A DNA stretch of 64,000 nt from SG8-41 sp963699525 (lineage in GTDB: Bacteria; Pseudomonadota; Gammaproteobacteria; Burkholderiales; SG8-41). The notes under the pieces are model-generated. The model made no database searches, had not been told where the DNA came from, and worked only from the letters and a program-made list of their open reading frames with translations. A program made the translations under genes and the position numbers. Every line of letters starts with the position of its first letter. Position 1 is the stretch's first letter. The stretch is from the NCBI GenBank assembly GCA_963699525.1, contig CAVOUI010000005.1, positions 1 to 64,000 on the forward strand, written 5' to 3'. Below, piece after piece: positions 7,539 to 15,690 of the stretch.

Positions 7539-8683
7539 GCCCCGATCTCCTTTCCAACGCGGTCGAAATAGGCCGCGACCAGACGGTGGTAGCGCGGGTC
7601 CTCGAGCAGGAACGCGTCGTGCCCGTGCGGCGCTTCGATTTCGGCATACGTGACGTCGCGCCGGTTGTGGAGCAGTGCTTTCACGATCTCGCGCGAGCGC
7701 TCCGGCGAGAAGCGCCAGTCCGTGGTGAACGAGATCACCAGGAATTGCGCGACGGCCGGAGCCAGCGCCTTCGCCAGATTTCCGCCGTGCTCCAGCGCGG
7801 GGTCGAAGTAATCGAGCACCTTGGTGATGCGGAGATACGTGTTGGCGTCGAAATACTCCGAGAACTTGCGGCCCTGATGGCGGAGATAGGACTCGATCTC
7901 GAACTCGGTGTCGAACGAATAGGCGAGCTTGCCGCTCTTCAACTGGCGCCCGAACTTGGCCGCCATCTCGTCGTCCGAAAGGTAGGTGATGTGGCCGATC
8001 ATCCGCGCGACGCGCAGGCCCCGCGTCGGCTGCGTGTTGTGCTCGTAGTAGTGCCCGCCGTGGAAATCGGGGTCGGTGATGATCGCCTGCCGCGCGACCT
8101 CGTTGAAGGCGATGTTCTGCGCCGAGAGGTTGGGCGCGCAGGCGATCACGATCGAGTGGCGCACGCGCTCCGGGAAGCTGATCGTCCACTGCAGGGCCTG
8201 CATCGCGCCGAGGCTGCCGCCGATCACGGCGGCGAGGCGCGGGATGCCCAGGTGGTCCGCGAGCCGCGCCTGGGTCGCGACCCAGTCCTCCACCGTCACC
8301 ACCGGGAAGTCCGCGCCCCACGGCTTGCCGGTGCGGGGATTGGCGCTCTTCGGCCCGGTCGAGCCGTGACAGCCGCCGAGATTGTTCACGCCGACGACGA
8401 AGAAGCGGTTGGTATCCACCGGCTTGCCGGGGCCGATCATGTTGTCCCACCAGCCGACGTTTTCCGGATCGTCGGCGTAGCGGCCGGCGACGTGGTGGGC
8501 GGCGTTCAGCGCGTGGCACACCAGGACAGCGTTGGAGCGCTCCGGATTCAGGACGCCATACGTCTCGTAGACGAGCTCGTATTCGTCCATCACCGCCCCG
8601 CTCTTCAACCGGACCGGCTCGGTGAAGCGCGCGGTCTGCGGTGCGACGATGCCGACTGAATTGGAGGCGGTCCCAGTGTCCAT
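7535..8683 (-). CDS. metX: Homoserine O-acyltransferase MetX
   Basis: This alpha/beta-hydrolase acylates homoserine, the committing step of methionine synthesis. The nucleophile is Ser157 in GGSLGAMQ; the acid/base residues lie in FTTDWRFSP and APHGHDAFL. Length is 382 residues, as expected. MetX proteins can use acetyl-CoA or succinyl-CoA; the choice cannot be decided by eye. It is the first gene of metX-metW. About 57 bp of leader lies between the start codon and a SAM-II aptamer, so the pair is probably repressed when S-adenosylmethionine is plentiful. Confidence 0.95.
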   Translation of the reverse strand: MDTGTASNSVGIVAPQTARFTEPVRLKSGAVMDEYELVYETYGVLNPERSNAVLVCHALNAAHHVAGRYADDPENVGWWDNMIGPGKPVDTNRFFVVGVNNLGGCHGSTGPKSANPRTGKPWGADFPVVTVEDWVATQARLADHLGIPRLAAVIGGSLGAMQALQWTISFPERVRHSIVIACAPNLSAQNIAFNEVARQAIITDPDFHGGHYYEHNTQPTRGLRVARMIGHITYLSDDEMAAKFGRQLKSGKLAYSFDTEFEIESYLRHQGRKFSEYFDANTYLRITKVLDYFDPALEHGGNLAKALAPAVAQFLVISFTTDWRFSPERSREIVKALLHNRRDVTYAEIEAPHGHDAFLLEDPRYHRLVAAYFDRVGKEIGA

Positions 8684-8689
8684 AAATGC

Positions 8690-8718
8690 AAAACCCGGCG
8701 GGCTTGCGCGGGCCGGGT
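8690..8718 (-). terminator. Hairpin between SAM-II aptamer and metX start (expression platform candidate)
   Basis: On the minus strand the RNA reads ACCCGGC, a GC-rich loop, then GCCGGGTTTT. This is a 7-bp GC stem followed by four U residues, only a few bases before the metX ATG. It could act as a weak intrinsic terminator or could hide the ribosome-binding site. Its place between aptamer and start codon suggests it is part of the switch. Confidence 0.5.
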
Positions 8719-8739
8719 CGGAAAAAACTGGGACGTTTT

Positions 8740-8792
8740 CTCTTTAGCCGGATTTTTAACGCGCCCGCAAGCTGAATATCAAATCGGCGCGA
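8740..8792 (-). promoter_or_regulatory. SAM-II (SAM-alpha) riboswitch upstream of metX
   Basis: On the minus strand the leader contains, in order, CGCGCCGAUUU, UUGC, GGCGCGUUAAAAAU and GGCUAAAGAG. This matches the known SAM-II aptamer in sequence and spacing: the CGCGCC/GGCGCG stem, a U-rich first loop, the A-rich segment and the terminal GCUAAA pseudoknot strand. SAM-II RNAs bind S-adenosylmethionine and lower expression of the downstream gene. The position directly ahead of metX-metW fits the function. I recognised it by comparison with the remembered aptamer; a covariance-model scan would settle it. Confidence 0.85.
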
Positions 8793-8831
8793 CGGAAAGC
8801 GGATGAACCTTACCTGTCCCGTCCCCGGTTG

Positions 8832-10568
8832 TCAAATCTTCAAGCTATTGAGCTCGTGGAGCAGGGCGTGGAGCCTGGCGGGATCGCTCGCGCGCAGCAT
8901 CTTTTGCGCGACCGGCTTGAGCTTCGAGCAGCTCGATCTGAGGATGACCTGCTTCACGTCCAGCAGGTGCGCGATGTGCATCGAGTACTGGCGCAGCCCT
9001 AAGGCAAGCAGCAGGCGCGTGAGCGAAACGTCGCCGGCCATCTCGCCGCACAGCGCGACCGGAACCTTCGCCCGGTCCGCGGTCCGGATGATGCCTGCGA
9101 GCAGATTCAGCACCGCGGGATGCAGGGGATCGTAGAGGTGCGCCACCGTGTCGTCGGTGCGGTCGATCGCGAGCGTGTACTGGATCAAGTCGTTGGTGCC
9201 GATCGAGAGGAAATCGAGCTTGCGGATGAACATGCCGAGCGCGAGCGCGGCCGCAGGCACCTCGATCATGCCGCCCACCTTCACGTCGTGGTCGTACGGC
9301 GTGCCCTGCTCGTCGAGGCTCGTCCGCGCGCGCTCGATGAGATCCAGCGTCTGGTCGATCTCGGCCGAGCTCGCGAGCATCGGGATCAGGATGTTGACCT
9401 TGCCGTAATGAGAGGCGCGCAGCATGGCGCGCAGCTGAGTGATGAAGCGCCGGGGCTCGGTGAGGCAAAGCCGTATCGCGCGCAGCCCCAGCGCCGGGTT
9501 GGTGATGACGCGCGCCTCGTCGGGGTCCTTGTCGGCGCCGAGGTCGTAGGTCCGGATCGTGACCGGCAGACCGTCCATGTCCTGAGCGACCTTGCGGTAG
9601 GCCTCGAACTGCTCGTCCTCGTCCGGGAGGTCGGGACGGTTGAGGAACAGGAATTCGCTGCGGAAGAGGCCGATGCCCGTGGCCCCGTTGGCCCGCGCCA
9701 GCACGACGTCCGCCGGCAGCTCGATGTTCGCCTGCAGCTCCACCGCTACGCCGTCGAGGGTCACCGCGCGGCGGCCCGTGATACGCCTCAGCTTTTGCCG
9801 CTCGAGATCGAATTGCTGCTGCAGGCGCTGGTACTCGGCCAGAACCTGGTCGTCCGGGGCCACGATCACGACCCCTTGGGTGCCGTCCACGATGAGGAGC
9901 TCGTGCTCCCGGATCATCTGCCACGCGCGGTGCAGGGCGACGATGGAGGGGATTGCGAGGCTGCGCGCGACGACGGCGGTGTGCGAGGTCGTGCCGCCGA
10001 GATCGGTGATGAAGCTCGCGAAGCGGTGCTGCTTGAATTGCACGACGTCGGCGGGGGAGAGGTCGTGTGCGACCAGGATCAGGTTGCGCTCGGAGTCCGC
10101 CTGCAGCGGCGGGGGCACGTAGCCGGGCTGGCCGGAAAGCGCCTTCATCACGCGCTCGGCCACCTGGATGACGTCGGCCTTGCGCTCGCGCAGATAGCCG
10201 TCGACGATCTCGTCGAAGCGGGCGACCAATGCGTCGGTCTGGAGCTTCAACGCCCACTCGGCGTTGCAATTCTCGGTTTCGATGATCCGGCGCGGCGCGA
10301 CCGACAGCGTGGAGTCGGCGAGGATCATCTCGTGCAGGTTGATGAACGCGCCGATTTCCGCCGGGGCGGTGGCGGGTACGCTCCGGCTCAGCTCCGCGAA
10401 CTCCGCGCGCACCTGCTTCACCGCCGCGTCGAACCGGGCGGATTCGTCCGCGGCCTGGTGCGGGGGCACGTCGTAGCGCGGAACTTCTAGGCCCGCGTGC
10501 GATAGCAGGTGCGCATGCCCGATGGCGATCCCGCCGGAGACGCCGATGCCGTGTATCGTGAAGCTCAT
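8832..10568 (-). CDS. ptsI: Phosphoenolpyruvate-protein phosphotransferase (PTS enzyme I)
   Basis: Enzyme I takes phosphate from PEP and passes it to HPr in the cytoplasm. The phosphorylated residue is His196 in GGTTSHTAVVA. The PEP-binding barrel contains GIGLFRSEFLFLNRP and NPALGLRAIR; the catalytic Cys is in ALCGEMAGD near the C-terminus. At 578 residues it is full length. It is the last gene of a minus-strand set manX-ptsH-ptsI. No sugar-specific EIIBC permease is in the window, so a regulatory PTS is more likely than sugar uptake. The gap to ptsH holds a degenerate heptamer repeat. Confidence 0.96.
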   Translation of the reverse strand: MSFTIHGIGVSGGIAIGHAHLLSHAGLEVPRYDVPPHQAADESARFDAAVKQVRAEFAELSRSVPATAPAEIGAFINLHEMILADSTLSVAPRRIIETENCNAEWALKLQTDALVARFDEIVDGYLRERKADVIQVAERVMKALSGQPGYVPPPLQADSERNLILVAHDLSPADVVQFKQHRFASFITDLGGTTSHTAVVARSLAIPSIVALHRAWQMIREHELLIVDGTQGVVIVAPDDQVLAEYQRLQQQFDLERQKLRRITGRRAVTLDGVAVELQANIELPADVVLARANGATGIGLFRSEFLFLNRPDLPDEDEQFEAYRKVAQDMDGLPVTIRTYDLGADKDPDEARVITNPALGLRAIRLCLTEPRRFITQLRAMLRASHYGKVNILIPMLASSAEIDQTLDLIERARTSLDEQGTPYDHDVKVGGMIEVPAAALALGMFIRKLDFLSIGTNDLIQYTLAIDRTDDTVAHLYDPLHPAVLNLLAGIIRTADRAKVPVALCGEMAGDVSLTRLLLALGLRQYSMHIAHLLDVKQVILRSSCSKLKPVAQKMLRASDPARLHALLHELNSLKI

Positions 10569-10572
10569 GTTC

Positions 10573-10607
10573 GGGATTCGGGACCCAGGATCCCGGATCC
10601 TGAATCC
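10573..10607. repeat. Degenerate heptanucleotide repeat between ptsH and ptsI
   Basis: Five consecutive 7-bp units read GGGATTC, GGGACCC, AGGATCC, CGGATCC and TGAATCC. The period of seven is clear although the units vary. The array almost fills the 44-bp gap between ptsH and ptsI and also has internal dyad symmetry. It resembles the heptamer arrays at 12349, 53883 and 58060-58828. Confidence 0.6.
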
Positions 10608-10612
10608 TGCCG

Positions 10613-10882
10613 TTACTCCTCTTCCTCGAAGCGGCCAGTTATCAGCCGGGTCACGGCCGCGAGCGCCTCCTTTTCGTCCGGCCCCTCGGTCTCGACCGTC
10701 AGCGTCGAGCCCTTGCCTGCCGCCAGCATCATGACGCCCATGATGCTCTTGGCGTTGACGCGGCGGCCGTTGCGGCCGACCCAGACGTTCGCCTTGAAGC
10801 GACCGGCGACCTGCGTCAGCTTGGCCGATGCCCGGGCGTGCAGTCCGAGCTTGTTGATGATCTCAACTTCTTGTTGCAGCAT
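10613..10882 (-). CDS. ptsH: HPr phosphocarrier protein
   Basis: This 89-residue HPr has the active-site His15 in NKLGLHARAS and the regulatory Ser46 in NAKSIMGVMML, the residue targeted by HPr kinase/phosphorylase in species that have one. It relays phosphate from enzyme I to the IIA protein encoded next to it. Its start overlaps the end of the IIA gene by 20 bp, so the two are coupled. The acidic EEEE tail is encoded just ahead of the heptamer repeat. Confidence 0.96.
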   Translation of the reverse strand: MLQQEVEIINKLGLHARASAKLTQVAGRFKANVWVGRNGRRVNAKSIMGVMMLAAGKGSTLTVETEGPDEKEALAAVTRLITGRFEEEE

Positions 10883-11285
10883 TATTGACGACCAGCGCCG
10901 GGGCGGGAATGCGCACCACGCCTTCGCACCCGCCGCTCACCGCCTTAGTGATGGCGGTGGCGAGCGGCTTGTCGCGGTAATTCAGGACCCGGATCAGCAT
11001 CGGCAGGTTCACGCCGGCGACGCCTTCGACCCGGCCGGGGACGAGGAGCTTCGCCGCAATGTTTGCAGGCGAGCCGCCGAATATGTCCGAGAGAATGATC
11101 ACACCGTCCCCCTCATCCAGCTCCTTCACCAGCTTGCGCGCGGTCGGCAGCATCTGCAGGGGATCATCCTGCGCGGTGATGCTCAACCCCCTCAGCCGCG
11201 GGGGGCGCTTGTTCAGGACGTGACTCGCGCAGTGAATCAGGCTCTCGCCGAGCGTCCCGTGGGAGATGATCAGGATTCCGATCAT
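10863..11285 (-). CDS. manX: PTS EIIA component, mannose family
   Basis: This 140-residue protein has the EIIA-Man fold signature MIGILIISHGTLGESL; the phosphorylated residue is His9. The block GVIILSDIFGGSPANIA is typical of the family. It stands alone without EIIB, EIIC or EIID. In betaproteobacteria this IIA-HPr-EI trio is generally taken as a regulatory phosphorelay. It lies 90 bp downstream of gshB and may be read from the same transcript. Confidence 0.92.
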   Translation of the reverse strand: MIGILIISHGTLGESLIHCASHVLNKRPPRLRGLSITAQDDPLQMLPTARKLVKELDEGDGVIILSDIFGGSPANIAAKLLVPGRVEGVAGVNLPMLIRVLNYRDKPLATAITKAVSGGCEGVVRIPAPALVVNNAATRS

Positions 11286-11375
11286 GGAAGCGGGTCAACC
11301 GCCTGTAACGAAACCGCAATAGTCTACCCTTTTGCGCTGCAGCATGCAGCCGCGCCGGCGCCCCGGACGCGCCGA

Positions 11376-12317
11376 TCAGTGAAGCGCGCGCTCGAGCGCG
11401 TCCAGGAACATTCCCGCGACGTTGAACCCGGTCTGCTCAGTGATTTCCTGGAAGCAGGTGGGGCTGGTGACGTTGACCTCGGTCAGGAAGTCGCCGATCA
11501 CGTCGAGGCCGGCAAGAAGCAGCCCCTCCTGCGCGAGCACCGGGCCGAGCGCGTCCGCGATCTCGCGGTCACGCTTCGTGAGCGGCTGCGCGACGCCGCT
11601 GCCGCCGGCGGCGAGGTTGCCCCGCGTCTCGCCCGGCTTCGGGATGCGCGCAAGGCAGTGAGGCACGGCCCGGCCCGCGATCACGAGCACGCGCTTGTCG
11701 CCGTCGCGGATCTCGGGGACGTAGCGCTGGATCATGATGGTGCGGCGGCCGAAATGGGTGACGGTCTCGATGATGACGTTGACGTTGGGATCGTCCTGGC
11801 GGGCGCGGAACACCGACGCCCCGCCCATGCCGTCGAGCGGCTTCAGGATCACGTCGCGGTGCTCCGCCAGGAATTCCCGGATGAGCGGCTCGCGCCGGGT
11901 GACCAGGGTCGGCGGCGCGAACTGCGGAAAGCGGGCGACCGCCATCTTCTCGTTCCAGTCGCGGATTGCCCGCGGGCGGTTGAACACGCGCGCGCCCTGC
12001 GACTCGGCCAGCTCGAGAAGATAGGTGCTGTAGACGTACTCCATGTCGAACGGAGGGTCCTTCCGCATCAGCACGGCGTCGAAGTCCCGCAGCGGCACCG
12101 CGGCGCGCTCCTCGGCGCGGTACCAGCCCGGTTTCTCCCCCGTCAGGTGGATGCGGCGCGCGCTGCCCTCCACGATGCCGCCGCGCCACGCGAGGTCCTC
12201 CTGCTCCATCGCGTACAAGGCATGCCCTCGGCCGGCCGCCTCGCGCATCATCGCGAAGGTGGTGTCCTTGTAGATCTTGAAGGAGTCGAGGGGATCGACG
12301 ACGAACGCCAACTTCAC
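11376..12317 (-). CDS. gshB: Glutathione synthetase
   Basis: This ATP-grasp ligase adds glycine to gamma-glutamylcysteine. The 313 residues match the bacterial GshB length. Visible blocks are DPLDSFKIYKDTTFAMM at the N-terminus, DVILKPLDGMGGASVF (ATP loop), and the C-terminal metal/ATP site with DFLTEVNVTSPT. It lies 38 bp downstream of gshA on the same strand, so the two steps of glutathione synthesis are encoded together. Confidence 0.96.
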   Translation of the reverse strand: MKLAFVVDPLDSFKIYKDTTFAMMREAAGRGHALYAMEQEDLAWRGGIVEGSARRIHLTGEKPGWYRAEERAAVPLRDFDAVLMRKDPPFDMEYVYSTYLLELAESQGARVFNRPRAIRDWNEKMAVARFPQFAPPTLVTRREPLIREFLAEHRDVILKPLDGMGGASVFRARQDDPNVNVIIETVTHFGRRTIMIQRYVPEIRDGDKRVLVIAGRAVPHCLARIPKPGETRGNLAAGGSGVAQPLTKRDREIADALGPVLAQEGLLLAGLDVIGDFLTEVNVTSPTCFQEITEQTGFNVAGMFLDALERALH

Positions 12318-12348
12318 GCCACGCTCCGCGTCGAGAGGGATAACGACT

Positions 12349-12376
12349 TCATCCCTCAGACCTCCGCCCTCATCCC
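12349..12376. repeat. Degenerate heptamer array over the gshA 3' end
   Basis: On the plus strand four 7-bp units read TCATCCC, TCAGACC, TCCGCCC, TCATCCC. The first and last are identical to the unit in uvrD and they keep exact seven-base phase. The array covers the last gshA codons and its TGA. Confidence 0.55.
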
Positions 12377-13648
12377 TTCAGGTTCGGTCTGCTCGAGCTC
12401 GATCGCGGCGGCGAGGAGCGCGAGACGCGCGATGACCCCATAGGCGTAGAAGCGGTTGGGCGGGCAGCCCGGATCGTCCGGGTCGGGCGAAGAGCAGGGC
12501 GCCGCGAAGGCGAGGGGAGCGAACTTCATGCCGGGCGCGTTCAGGTTCTGGTCCTTGCCGCGCTCCGTGTGCACGCGGTAGAAGCCGCCCACCACGAAGT
12601 GATCGATCATGTAGACCACCGGCTCCGCCACGGCATCGTCCATGCTCTCGAAGGTGTAGACGCCCTCCTGCACCATGACCTCGTGCACCTCCAGGCCTTC
12701 CTTCACCACCGCCATCTTGGTGCGTTGCCGGCGGTTCAGCCCCCGCACTTCGGAGGGGTCCTTCACGGTCATGACGCCCATGCCGTAGGTGCCGGCGTCC
12801 GCCTTGACGATGACGAACGGGTCCTCGCGGATGCCGTATTCCCGGTACTTCACGCGGATTTCGTCGAGGATCTCGGCGACGTAGCCTTCCAGGCACTCCT
12901 CGCCCTTGCGCTCCTGGAAGTTGATCTTCCCGCATTTCTCGAAGAGGGGAGTGATGAGCCAGGGGTCGATGCCGATCACGCCGGCGAACTCCTCCGCCAC
13001 CTTGCGGTAGGACTGGAAGTGGTTCGACTTGCGGCGCACCGTCCAGCCCGCGTGCAGCGGCGGCAGCACCACCTGCTCGAGGTTCATCAGGATCTCCGGG
13101 GCCCCGGAGGAAAGATCGTTGTTGAGGAGCACGACGCACGGATCGAAGCCGTCCACCAACACACGGTTGCCGCGACGCTCGAGCGGCTCGAGCGTCAACT
13201 TCGTGCCGTCGGCGAGCGCGAGCTCGGTCGGCCCGGTGACCTCCCGCAGCAGGCTGCCGATGCGCACGTCGAGGCCGGCGTGCCGCAGGATCGTCTGCAG
13301 CACCGCGACGTTGCGCAGGTAGAACTGGTTGCGCGTATGGCTCTCGGGAACCAGCACCGCGCCGCGCGCGTCGGGGCAGATCTTCTCGATCGCGGTCATC
13401 GCCGCCTGCACGCACAGCGGGTGGAAATCGGGGTTGAGGTTGTTGAACCCGCCGGGGAAGAGATTGGTGTCTACCGGCGCGAGCTTGAAGCCGCTGTTCC
13501 GCAGGTCCACCGAGCAGTAGAAGGGCGCCGCGTGCTCCTGCCACTTGCTACGCAGCCAGCGCTCGGATTCCAGCTGGGCGGCGAGCAGGTGCCGCTCGAG
13601 GTCGGGAAGGGGCCCGGCCAGCGCAGTCGTCAGTCGCGGAACGGCCAT
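12356..13648 (-). CDS. gshA: Glutamate-cysteine ligase, T. ferrooxidans-type
   Basis: This enzyme forms gamma-glutamylcysteine, the first step of glutathione synthesis. The sequence fits the proteobacterial GshA family first defined from Acidithiobacillus and unlike E. coli GshA: DLRNSGFKLAPVDTNLFPGG near the N-terminus, VIVKADAGTYGMGVMTV in the ligase core and YMIDHFVVGGFYRVHTE further on. I chose the ATG at 13648 (430 residues) because a GAGGAG ribosome-binding site lies 10 bp upstream; an in-frame ATG at 13675 would add nine unconserved residues. The C-terminal codons lie in a heptamer repeat. Confidence 0.94.
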   Translation of the reverse strand: MAVPRLTTALAGPLPDLERHLLAAQLESERWLRSKWQEHAAPFYCSVDLRNSGFKLAPVDTNLFPGGFNNLNPDFHPLCVQAAMTAIEKICPDARGAVLVPESHTRNQFYLRNVAVLQTILRHAGLDVRIGSLLREVTGPTELALADGTKLTLEPLERRGNRVLVDGFDPCVVLLNNDLSSGAPEILMNLEQVVLPPLHAGWTVRRKSNHFQSYRKVAEEFAGVIGIDPWLITPLFEKCGKINFQERKGEECLEGYVAEILDEIRVKYREYGIREDPFVIVKADAGTYGMGVMTVKDPSEVRGLNRRQRTKMAVVKEGLEVHEVMVQEGVYTFESMDDAVAEPVVYMIDHFVVGGFYRVHTERGKDQNLNAPGMKFAPLAFAAPCSSPDPDDPGCPPNRFYAYGVIARLALLAAAIELEQTEPEGMRAEV

Positions 13649-13713
13649 ATTGGTCTTGTCTCCTCGGAGGGGCATCTATTCTACCGGCGTTCGCGGAACA
13701 CCGGGGCGGGGGC

Positions 13714-13741
13714 AAAAAAACGGGCGCCCGCAGGCGCCCGT
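13714..13741 (-). terminator. Rho-independent terminator after amtB
   Basis: A perfect 9-bp GC-rich stem (13720-13728 with 13733-13741) and a 4-base loop are followed on the minus strand by seven T residues. It sits 40 bp past the amtB stop and separates the nitrogen operon from gshA. Confidence 0.92.
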
Positions 13742-13780
13742 GAATTCGCACTCCCTGAGAAGGAGGGCTAACAGGAGAAC

Positions 13781-15280
13781 TTACATATGGTAGGCGGTCT
13801 CGCCGTGCTCGGCGATGTCGAGGCCCTCGCGTTCCTCTTCCTCGGCGGGACGCAGCCCGACGATGAGGTCGGCGATCTTGAACGCGATGAACGCAACCAC
13901 GGCGGTCCATACGATCGTCATGCCCACGCCTTGCGCCTGGATCAGGAACTGGTCCCAGATCGGGTTGGAGCCGACCTTGCCGGTAACCCAGTCGGTGACC
14001 AGGCCGGGTCCACCGAGTGACTGGCTGTTGAAGATGCCCGTCAGCAAGGCACCCAGCGCACCACCCACTGCATGGATGCCGAACACGTCGAGCGCGTCGT
14101 CGGCGTGCAGCCAGCGCTTGAGCTGGTTGACCCCCCACAGGCACACCAGACCCGCGGCGATCCCGATAACGAAGGCACCGCCGATGCCCACGTTGCCCGC
14201 AGCGGGCGTGATCGCGACCAGCCCGGCTACCGCGCCCGAGGCGGCGCCCAGCATCGAGGGCTTGCCCTTGAACAGCCACTCGCCGAACGTCCACGCCAGC
14301 ACGGCGCACGCGGTCGCGAGGAAGGTGTTCATGAAGGCGAGCGCGGCCGAGCCGTTCGCCTCGAGCGCGGAGCCCGCGTTGAAGCCGAACCACCCGAACC
14401 ACAGGAGCGACGCCCCGAGCATGGTCATGGTGAGGTTGTGCGGCGACATCGCTTCCTTGCCGTAGCCGATGCGCTTGCCCACGAGATAGGCGCCCACCAG
14501 GCCGGCGACGCCGGAGTTGATGTGCACCACCGTGCCGCCCGCGAAGTCGAGCGCGCCCCACTGCCAGATGAGGCCGGCTTTCGCGTTCATCGCCTCCACG
14601 ATCTTGGGATCGGTGTAGGCATCCGGGCCCATCCAGAACCAGACCATGTGCGCGACCGGCGCGTAGCTGAAGGTGAACCACAGCACCATGAAGATCAGCA
14701 CCGCCGAGAACTTGATGCGCTCGGCCACCGCGCCCAGGATCAGGCAGCAGGTGATCGCGGCGAACGTCGCCTGGAACGCGACGAACACCAGCTCGTAGAG
14801 CGGCGTGTTCTTGCTGAACGTCGCCGCCATGGCGAACTCGCCCTTTATCGCGTCGAACGTGCCGGCGAGGAACAGCCGGTCGAAGCCGCCGAAGTAGGCG
14901 TTGCCCTCCGTGAACGCAAGGCTGTAGCCGTAGATGCACCACAGCACCGTGATGAGGGAGAAGGTGACAAACACCTGCATCAGCATCGACAGCATGTTCT
15001 TGCTGCGCACGAGCCCGCCGTAGAAGAGCGCCAGCGCCGGCACGCTCATCGCCAGCACCAGGGCGGTGGAGGTGAGCATCCACGCGACGTCGCCCTTGTT
15101 GGGCACCGGCGCGGGCTTCGCCTCTTCCTTCTTCTCTTCCTTGGCCGGGGCGGCCTTGTCGTCCATCTTCATCCCGGCCGCGGGCTTGTCCTGCGCGAAC
15201 GCGACGAGCGGCACCGTGTTCAGTCCCACGACGCCGAGCATCGCCAGCACCGCGATGAGTTTCCTGAGGAAAATTTTCAT
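13781..15280 (-). CDS. amtB: Ammonium transporter with signal peptide and charged N-terminal linker
   Basis: This is an Amt channel, a trimeric inner-membrane ammonium conductor. It has a Sec signal peptide (residues ~1-30, ending VAFAQ), then a Lys/Glu/Ala/Pro-rich linker of about 30 residues, then the Amt core beginning GDVAWMLTSTALVLAMSVP. The twin pore histidines lie in GGTVVHINSG and GIHAVGG. It has 499 residues, long for Amt because of the leader and linker. It is downstream of glnK, whose product binds and closes AmtB. Expression is probably driven by the sigma-54 promoter ahead of torF. Confidence 0.95.
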   Translation of the reverse strand: MKIFLRKLIAVLAMLGVVGLNTVPLVAFAQDKPAAGMKMDDKAAPAKEEKKEEAKPAPVPNKGDVAWMLTSTALVLAMSVPALALFYGGLVRSKNMLSMLMQVFVTFSLITVLWCIYGYSLAFTEGNAYFGGFDRLFLAGTFDAIKGEFAMAATFSKNTPLYELVFVAFQATFAAITCCLILGAVAERIKFSAVLIFMVLWFTFSYAPVAHMVWFWMGPDAYTDPKIVEAMNAKAGLIWQWGALDFAGGTVVHINSGVAGLVGAYLVGKRIGYGKEAMSPHNLTMTMLGASLLWFGWFGFNAGSALEANGSAALAFMNTFLATACAVLAWTFGEWLFKGKPSMLGAASGAVAGLVAITPAAGNVGIGGAFVIGIAAGLVCLWGVNQLKRWLHADDALDVFGIHAVGGALGALLTGIFNSQSLGGPGLVTDWVTGKVGSNPIWDQFLIQAQGVGMTIVWTAVVAFIAFKIADLIVGLRPAEEEEREGLDIAEHGETAYHM

Positions 15281-15296
15281 TGGTTTCTCCCTGTTC

Positions 15297-15635
15297 CTAT
15301 AGCGCGTCCGCCCCGGTCTCGCCGGTGCGGATGCGGATGGCCTGCTCGAGATCGACGACGAAGACCTTGCCGTCGCCGATCTTGCCGGTATTGGCCGCCT
15401 TTTCGATCGCCTCGACGACCTGGTCGAGGATCTCGCTCTTGATCGCGGCCTCGATCTTGACCTTGGGCAGGAAGTCGACCACGTATTCGGCGCCGCGGTA
15501 GAGCTCGGTATGCCCCTTCTGCCGTCCGAAGCCCTTGACCTCGGTGACGGTGATGCCGGTCACGCCGACGGCGGACAGCGCCTCCCGTACTTCGTCAAGC
15601 TTGAACGGCTTGATGATTGCTGTAACGAGTTTCAT
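15297..15635 (-). CDS. glnK: Nitrogen regulatory PII protein GlnK
   Basis: This 112-residue PII protein has the uridylylation site Tyr51 in the T-loop (YRGAEYVVDF), and the ATP-binding blocks KGFGRQKGHTE and TGKIGDGKVFV. PII proteins sense 2-oxoglutarate and ATP/ADP and gate AmtB. It lies 16 bp upstream of amtB. A good ribosome-binding site (GGGGGGAAAC) precedes the ATG. Confidence 0.97.
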   Translation of the reverse strand: MKLVTAIIKPFKLDEVREALSAVGVTGITVTEVKGFGRQKGHTELYRGAEYVVDFLPKVKIEAAIKSEILDQVVEAIEKAANTGKIGDGKVFVVDLEQAIRIRTGETGADAL

Positions 15636-15690
15636 GAGGTTTCCCCCCTGGAAGTGGGACCGGCCGCGCGGCCGGCCCCGATTAGCGTCG

